Assembly (NCBI RefSeq): GCF_042665545.1
Contig: NZ_JBHTCM010000006.1
Span: forward strand, 209,748-273,747
DNA: 64,000 nucleotides
Reading direction: 5' to 3'
From: Rhodocista pekingensis
GTDB taxonomy: Bacteria; Pseudomonadota; Alphaproteobacteria; Azospirillales; Azospirillaceae
Below the pieces are notes generated by a model, which did no database searches, was not told where the DNA came from, and saw only the letters and a program-made list of their open reading frames with translations. Position numbers and translations under genes: made by a program. Numbering within the stretch: the first letter of the stretch is position 1; every line of letters starts with the position of its first letter. Shown one piece after another: positions 63,980 through 64,000 of the stretch.

Positions 63980-64000
63980 ACGGCTCACCGACGCGCCGGG

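Overview
The window is very GC-rich (about 70% by eye), densely coded DNA from an alphaproteobacterial chromosome. Gene content and order (secA / ppiC / argJ / mutT; methyltransferase / comF / grxC / nitrilase / DUF1178; ubiG / lysC / ptsP / helix-turn-helix protein / ispG / prfA / prmC / DUF4167 / clpB; aroK-aroB next to xerD) resemble Rhodospirillales of the Azospirillum / Rhodocista (Rhodospirillum centenum) type. This placement is inference from gene content; no ribosomal RNA lies inside the window.

Region by region. 0-2 kb: tail of a probable enoyl-CoA hydratase, a divergent orotate-phosphoribosyltransferase-like gene and a manganese catalase. 2-8.5 kb: the glyoxylate shunt (malate synthase, isocitrate lyase), a decayed DUF3052-type gene, a small membrane protein and a RamB/ScfR-like acyl-CoA-type regulator, the obvious candidate controller of acetate use. 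8.5-10 kb: a Uma2-family nuclease-like gene and an actinobacterial-type thymidylate kinase. 10-16.5 kb: xerD with two envelope genes on one strand, and aroK-aroB plus a CBS-domain transporter on the other. 16.5-21 kb: type II NADH dehydrogenase, DUF2889, two YbjQ-type genes and accA. 21-29 kb: secA, a parvulin foldase, a secreted DNase II-like protein, argJ, a GNAT acetyltransferase and mutT. 29-36 kb: the comF-grxC-nitrilase-DUF1178 neighbourhood, broken up by a toxin-antitoxin pair and by a two-component system whose kinase carries an ethylene-receptor-type sensor domain. 36-40 kb: acetate permease (DUF485 + ActP) with a DUF294 nucleotidyltransferase. 40-44.5 kb: pentapeptide-repeat protein, zinc alcohol dehydrogenase and an HWE-type kinase with a collagen-like N-terminus. 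44.5-61 kb: conserved housekeeping genes, with a second toxin-antitoxin pair between ispG and prfA. 61-64 kb: rhomboid protease, M23 endopeptidase, and a long non-coding stretch ending in a near-consensus promoter pointing out of the window, probably toward an rRNA operon.

Two themes stand out. First, the membrane histidine kinase at 33473-35209 has all six ethylene-binding residues of plant ETR1 at identical relative spacing and is coupled to a single-domain response regulator. Second, the intergenic DNA is rich in short tandem duplications. Two of them, after malate synthase and after secA, are repeated copies of the gene's own last codons including the stop codon; others lie near ppiC, comF, DUF4167 and at the right end.
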